Source: Oenanthe sinensis (Eukaryota > Streptophyta > Magnoliopsida > Apiales > Apiaceae). From it: a DNA stretch of 64,000 nucleotides. Shown piece after piece: positions 60,455 to 64,000 of this stretch (the first letter of the stretch is position 1; every line of letters begins with the position of its first letter). The DNA is taken from NCBI GenBank assembly GCA_028671895.1, contig CM053806.1:25679001-25743000 (forward strand), read 5' to 3'. The notes below the pieces were generated by a model. It made no database searches, was not told the DNA's origin, and was given only the letters and a program-made list of their open reading frames with translations. The translations under genes were made by a program, and so were the position numbers.

Positions 60455-60775
60455 AACAAGTCATACCGAGCTGATTTAATTAGTCATACCGAGCTTCAAT
60501 CCATTGAGTCATACCGAAGGGATTATATAATAAGTCATGCTGATTTTATTTTAGTTAATTAAGTCATTCTGATTTATTTAATTAAAAGAAAAATCCAGTA
60601 TGACTTATAACAAGTCATACCGAATTTCTGATGAGTCATACCGGATTCTAAATGAGTCATACCGAATTTCTGAAGAGTCATACCGACCATTATAAGTCAT
60701 GCCCAGCCTTTTTGTGAGTCATACAAGTGTTAAATCAATTAGGAAAAAGGTCATATTGGGATGAGTCATGCTAGC
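60455..60775 (+). repeat. Array of about 13 AGTCATACCGA words in the U3 of this LTR
   Basis: Copies of GAGTCATACCGA or variants (AGTCATGCTGA, AGTCATTCTGA) lie on one strand, spaced about 17-35 bp, with unrelated sequence between, upstream of the TATA box. Confidence 0.85.
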
Positions 60776-60781
60776 TTTCAA

Positions 60782-60798
60782 CCTCTATAAATATGAGG
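60782..60798 (+). promoter_or_regulatory. TATA box in a short inverted repeat
   Basis: CCTCTATAAATATGAGG has CCTC and GAGG arms around TATAAATAT, like the TATA boxes of CopA and CopE. Confidence 0.5.
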
Positions 60799-61108
60799 AT
60801 TTGTCTTCATTTTTCAGAGTTCAGAAAAAACAGCTCAAATTCAGTAATTTGTCTGCATTGTAATATTCACAGATTTCTGTGCTGAGTTTAGAATATAATT
60901 GTTAAACACGAACAGTTCATGTCAAATTTGTTCTAGATCCTCTTATCAATTATATATCAGTTTTCTAAATATTAATTTTGTAATACTAATCAAGTTAAAA
61001 TTATATCTTTCACTTAAACAGTATTTCATTATAATTAATATTTCGCGAGCAATTAATTTTAGATATTGTATTCACCCCCCCCCCCCTCTACAATATCAGG
61101 GACCAACA

Positions 61109-61779
61109 AATCAACTTAAAGTTACGATTAATATTTATTAACAAAACTTAATATACTCAAATTGGTTAGCATGCAGATGAAATATGTCCAAGACACCTAT
61201 TGCTTCTATTTAAAACACAATAGTATAGAATTTTGTGTTAGTGGGCATTAAACTTATAGTGTACCACGCCTGTTTGCATTCTAATAAAATAATCTAGTCT
61301 GAGGATGGACATCATCATTTTTAGTTCTGAAAATAGTTACAGGCTCACCTGTAAAAGATTTATATGTCTTTATCACTCAATATATTACTACAAAATACTT
61401 AATATATCAAGAGTGAGAGTTCCAAAATATACATCTGGAAGCGTGTATGAATGTGCATATTGTGTTCTGCATTTAAAATCAATGAATTGTACAGTATTGT
61501 ATTGGTGACACCACTTACAAACATGAATCAATAAGCGTATTGTATTTAAAATTGTAGGAATTTGTTATAGATCAACAAACAACTGTTAGAACTTTCATCA
61601 AACATGTACACTGCATAATAAAAATCCAGTAGAGTAGTAAAGTAGAATTCAGAGAACGTTTCCTGGATTGTATTTACTGGAAAAATCTCCAATTATATTT
61701 TCACTATTATATAAAGGTATGTTCTCCTATTCATTTTTTGTTGCTAATGGGGTTAATTAGAGTGAAATCCATGACTAAC
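61109..61779. other. Intergenic DNA, nothing recognised
   Basis: It may include intron sequence of the kinase fragment to its right, but no further exon was found. Confidence 0.4.
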
Positions 61780-61935
61780 CTGATTTGAGTTTTCAAGTCT
61801 TCCTTTATATTCTCTACAAAAACCTCCTTCTCCTAGGAGAAAATCAGCCTGAGAGTTTTTAGTCGTTACTGCCATATGATCAGACCTTCCTTCTTTAGAT
61901 GTCTCCTTTATTTTAATGATGGCTTCAAAGTTTCG
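61780..61935 (-). pseudogene. Exon fragment of a PBS1-like receptor-like cytoplasmic kinase
   Basis: On the minus strand the frame reads ETSKEGRSDHM, TKN and LLGEGGF, then YKGRLENSNQ, followed by a GTTAGT donor at the end of the exon (61780). This is the nucleotide-binding loop region of RLCK-VII kinases. The family's usual AQTFTF block before it is missing, and the third Gly of the loop and the next Val are replaced by Cys and Glu, so it is decayed. No other kinase exon was found. Confidence 0.68.
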
Positions 61936-62007
61936 GACATAGCATACAAGTTACCAGATAATAGAATTAGATTAGAATTATGTTTATAATAGAATAATTC
62001 TGTTTAA

Positions 62008-62290
62008 AATAGCCTTAGTTGCTTGCTGTGAAGCTTACGATATTGTGATGCTACAAACTTTACATCCTCTGAAACAAGAGCAAATGCTTCGACTTCATTG
62101 ATGGTTGTCACTTTGCGTGTAGATGAGGGGAGGATTATGCTTGGACGGGGTCCAATGCCCAAGTCAATAATTCTTCACCAATGAAGTCACCTGGACCAAT
62201 ACAACATGAATTTAAGAATCATGTTCGGCATCCAGTAGTGTAAGAGTCAAGGTGGCCTCTGATAATGAAGATTATATCGTTTACATGGTG
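62008..62290 (-). pseudogene. Exon fragment of a cyclic-nucleotide-gated ion channel
   Basis: The minus strand reads FIIRGHLDSYTTG, GPGDFIGEELLTWALDP, then after a 1-base deletion near 62145 LPSSTRKVTTINEVEAFAL and FVASQYRKLHSKQLR. This is the cyclic-nucleotide-binding domain of plant CNGC channels, normally plasma-membrane cation channels. A TGA stop interrupts the region between the two motifs. Only this exon is seen. Confidence 0.82.
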
Positions 62291-62459
62291 AATGTATATG
62301 ATGTATTTTTCTTGCTCTTAGTGAATGTGTAATGATCTTGAATTCCTTAACAGTTTGTGTAGCTTAACTTGAACGTATGATTCTTTGAATTATGCAGAAT
62401 GTAAATTTGAATGCATACAAACAATTTAACTTTCAATCTAATATTTTATTAGAATGAAC

Positions 62460-62879
62460 TTGCTACAAATCTGAGATCCAAAGTGTCATACTTTCTCCTG
62501 GTAGTGACTTGAAAGATTCGTACTGGGATGTAAGAATATCCAGTCTATTCTCCTTCACTTCTGTTGTACCTTCCATTAACAGATCAATCGTATCCCACAT
62601 TTATTTGGCATTAGTGCAATTAATCACTTGATTCAGCATTGTAGTGTCCAGTGAATCCATTAGGATACATTGAAAATGCTTATCCCGTGCAACTCTATCT
62701 TTATCAGTGTCAGTGTACTCTGAAGGCTCCTTTGGGGTAAATCCTTGAGGAATCCGTTCGCCGTCATCTGAAACTGATTCTGGTGTAAGCTTCTAAGGAA
62801 CATATGGTCCATTTTCCAAAATTCCCATGTATTGAGAATTAGCTGATTTAATGAACATTTATTGTTTTCCCAGTCGTAC
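62460..62879 (-). pseudogene. Gag fragment joined to the CopF LTR
   Basis: The minus-strand frames read YDWEN, a frame change, then FIKSANSQYMGILENGP, GFTPKEPSEYTDTDKDR and VINCTNAK, a stop, MWDTIDLLMEGTTEV and LTSQYESFK, a UBN2-type gag of Sirevirus style. The first few dozen gag codons, the PBS and the LTR's last bases are missing; the LTR tract runs straight into gag codons. Confidence 0.78.
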
Positions 62880-62881
62880 AA

Positions 62882-63625
62882 GTAGAAGGGGGGGTTGAAT
62901 ACTTGTATGTCTTTTCTGCCCGATTTAAAATCAAATTAAGAACAAACTCAAACACAAAAATATGAATAAGTACTGTTTTGTATTATTGATTTGTGAATAC
63001 AAAACTCTCCTAGGGTATACACAAACCCTAGCAGCTTCTCTCTGTTTATCACAGCAACTCTCTCTATTTCTATGCTCTCACAAAATTTCACTCAGATGAT
63101 TTTGTTTCGACTTCCACACTTTTACAATTAGGTTACATAGAGTATATATAGAGAGCTGCCTATCAACTAATAACAGAAAGATAAATTACAATAGGAATAG
63201 AATTCCTAATTATTAGTTGACAGTTTCCTTCTAGAATTCTCTTTCTTTCCCACAACATATCTGCAATATATTTATCCTGATCTTCGAAGACTTTCCATTC
63301 CTGTGATCTTCTTCCAAATTTATCCTCAACTGTATAGACTCTGAAATCTTCAGACTCTGATGATCTTCAGACTCTGATCACATGTAGACTCTGATAGATC
63401 ACAGACTCTGATAGTCTATAGACTCTGATCACCTTCCAGACTCTGATCTTCATGCAGACTCTGGTTTCACTTTCTACAGAAATTCTTCTAAGTACAAGTA
63501 ACATGAATGTTGACCATCTAGACTCTGATTATTCATTTCAGAGACTAGAAAGACTTATTACAGATAAATTAATCTAAACCCTGTTCTAGTATTTTGTACA
63601 TCATCAAATGAATATATCCCTAACA
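62882..63625 (-). repeat. CopF LTR, 744 bp, truncated at its 3' side
   Basis: On the minus strand it starts TGTTAGGGATATATTC at 63625. It has nine AGACTCTGA words (63335-63530, plus-strand sense) and ends in TTCAACCCCCCCTTCTAC at 62882 instead of continuing to an ACA end. It is related to the CopC LTR. Confidence 0.82.
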
Positions 63626-63638
63626 ATCTCCCCCTATT
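63626..63638 (-). other. CopF polypurine tract
   Basis: The minus strand reads AAATAGGGGGAGAT directly before the LTR, as in CopE. Confidence 0.85.
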
Positions 63639-63750
63639 TATGCTTTATAAAATGTAAGCATAAATCAAGGTTTGATGATGTCAAAACTAAAGAATAAAAC
63701 TAATAATCTAGAACAGTATAAAAGAATTAAAAAAGAAAAAGAATTACTTC

Positions 63751-64000
63751 TCATTTAATCTTCTCAAAGGCTGGATTGTTCTTCAAAAATGAGTTTAGCA
63801 TATTTTCTTCCACAATTGCAAGAGCTTCACCAACAAACTTTTTTAATTTCTTCATTTCTTCATTTGAACATTTAATTTGACAGTAAGCTGCTCTTAGATC
63901 ATTTGCACTGCTTTCTTGATCTTTTAAGTCCTTCAACATCAGAACACTAACTTTCCCACTCATAGGCTGAAACCCAAAGTAATGACCCACACCTTCTTGA
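63751..64000 (-). CDS. CopF env-like ORF, C-terminal part (runs off window)
   Basis: The frame is open from base 64000 to the stop at 63751. It reads GHYFGFQPMSGKVSVLMLKD, then a helix with EEMKKLKKFVGEAL and an Asn/Phe-rich tail. It is about 70% similar by eye to the CopC piece at 57330-57583. The ORF ends about 120 nt before the LTR. The function is unknown. Confidence 0.75.
   Translation of the reverse strand, partial: QEGVGHYFGFQPMSGKVSVLMLKDLKDQESSANDLRAAYCQIKCSNEEMKKLKKFVGEALAIVEENMLNSFLKNNPAFEKIK

Larger units (their letters stand above)
59333..61108 (+). repeat. Sirevirus-like LTR (probably solo), third motif family
   Basis: The right end is well defined: TATA box, leader, TATTCACCCC... 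tract and the LTR-like end GGACCAACA at 61108, with no PBS after it. The left end is set by the candidate 5-bp duplication aatca (59328-59332 and 61109-61113); a start near 59717 (TGTTAAC) is possible but has no duplication. No gag or pol adjoins it. Confidence 0.55.
62460..64000 (-). mobile_element. CopF: Sirevirus-type element related to CopC, ends beyond the window
   Basis: On the minus strand the order is env-like ORF, polypurine tract, LTR, then a gag fragment directly after the LTR. This is the layout of two tandem elements sharing one LTR, or of an element joined to another's gag by deletion. The element continues past base 64000. Confidence 0.7.

Noticed and set aside
60455..60775. 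CRISPR-like spaced repeats
   Set aside because: The repeats are short, irregularly spaced and variable, lie in a plant LTR upstream of a TATA box, and have no cas genes.

Overview
The window is repeat-dense, AT-rich plant nuclear DNA, probably from a eudicot with a large genome; the species cannot be told from the sequence. Nearly everything is nested Ty1/copia LTR retrotransposons. I see no intact host gene, tRNA, rRNA or CRISPR array. Element names CopA to CopF are mine.

Layout. CopC is the oldest scaffold (plus strand, Sirevirus-type) and survives in pieces: integrase end 17972-18326, reverse transcriptase 38941-40158, RNase H 53151-53800, env-like ORF 54239-57583, 3' LTR 57696-58412. Three things landed in it. 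(1) A CACTA-type transposon, of which one terminus (17515-17971) and a captured host gene fragment with introns (16558-17514) are visible. CopA, a minus-strand Sirevirus (1-16551, left end outside the window), lies in that CACTA element, and the very young CopB (5772-14502, minus, TSD atttg) lies in CopA's gag. (2) CopD (18327-38940, plus, TSD acctc), a 20.6-kb element with 3.6-kb LTRs, which itself holds a solo LTR (29666-31073, TSD tatat). (3) CopE (40159-53150, plus, TSD agagt), a 13-kb Sirevirus of the same superfamily as CopA. To the right lie another motif-rich LTR (59333-61108), decayed pieces of two host genes (a PBS1-like receptor-like cytoplasmic kinase and a cyclic-nucleotide-gated channel, 61780-62290), and the end of CopF (62460-64000, minus), which is related to CopC.

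How the genes work together. In each Sirevirus-type element gag supplies the particle protein, pol supplies protease, integrase, reverse transcriptase and RNase H, and a third env-like ORF of unknown function follows pol. Only CopA keeps an uninterrupted pol. Most other breaks are stop codons at former Trp, Gln or Arg positions, as expected from deamination of methylated cytosine.

Most interesting. First, two families carry different short motifs (an ATCAAYYGAT-like word in CopA and CopE, AGACTCTGA in CopC and CopF) at matching places: LTR, integrase-RT linker, pol-env spacer and env-like region, plus gag in CopA and CopE. A third family (59333-61108) has AGTCATACCGA in its LTR. Second, CopA and CopE share a TATA box, a CTTACCTGC element exactly 31 nt downstream and a CT-rich leader before the env-like ATG, which suggests that this ORF has its own promoter.
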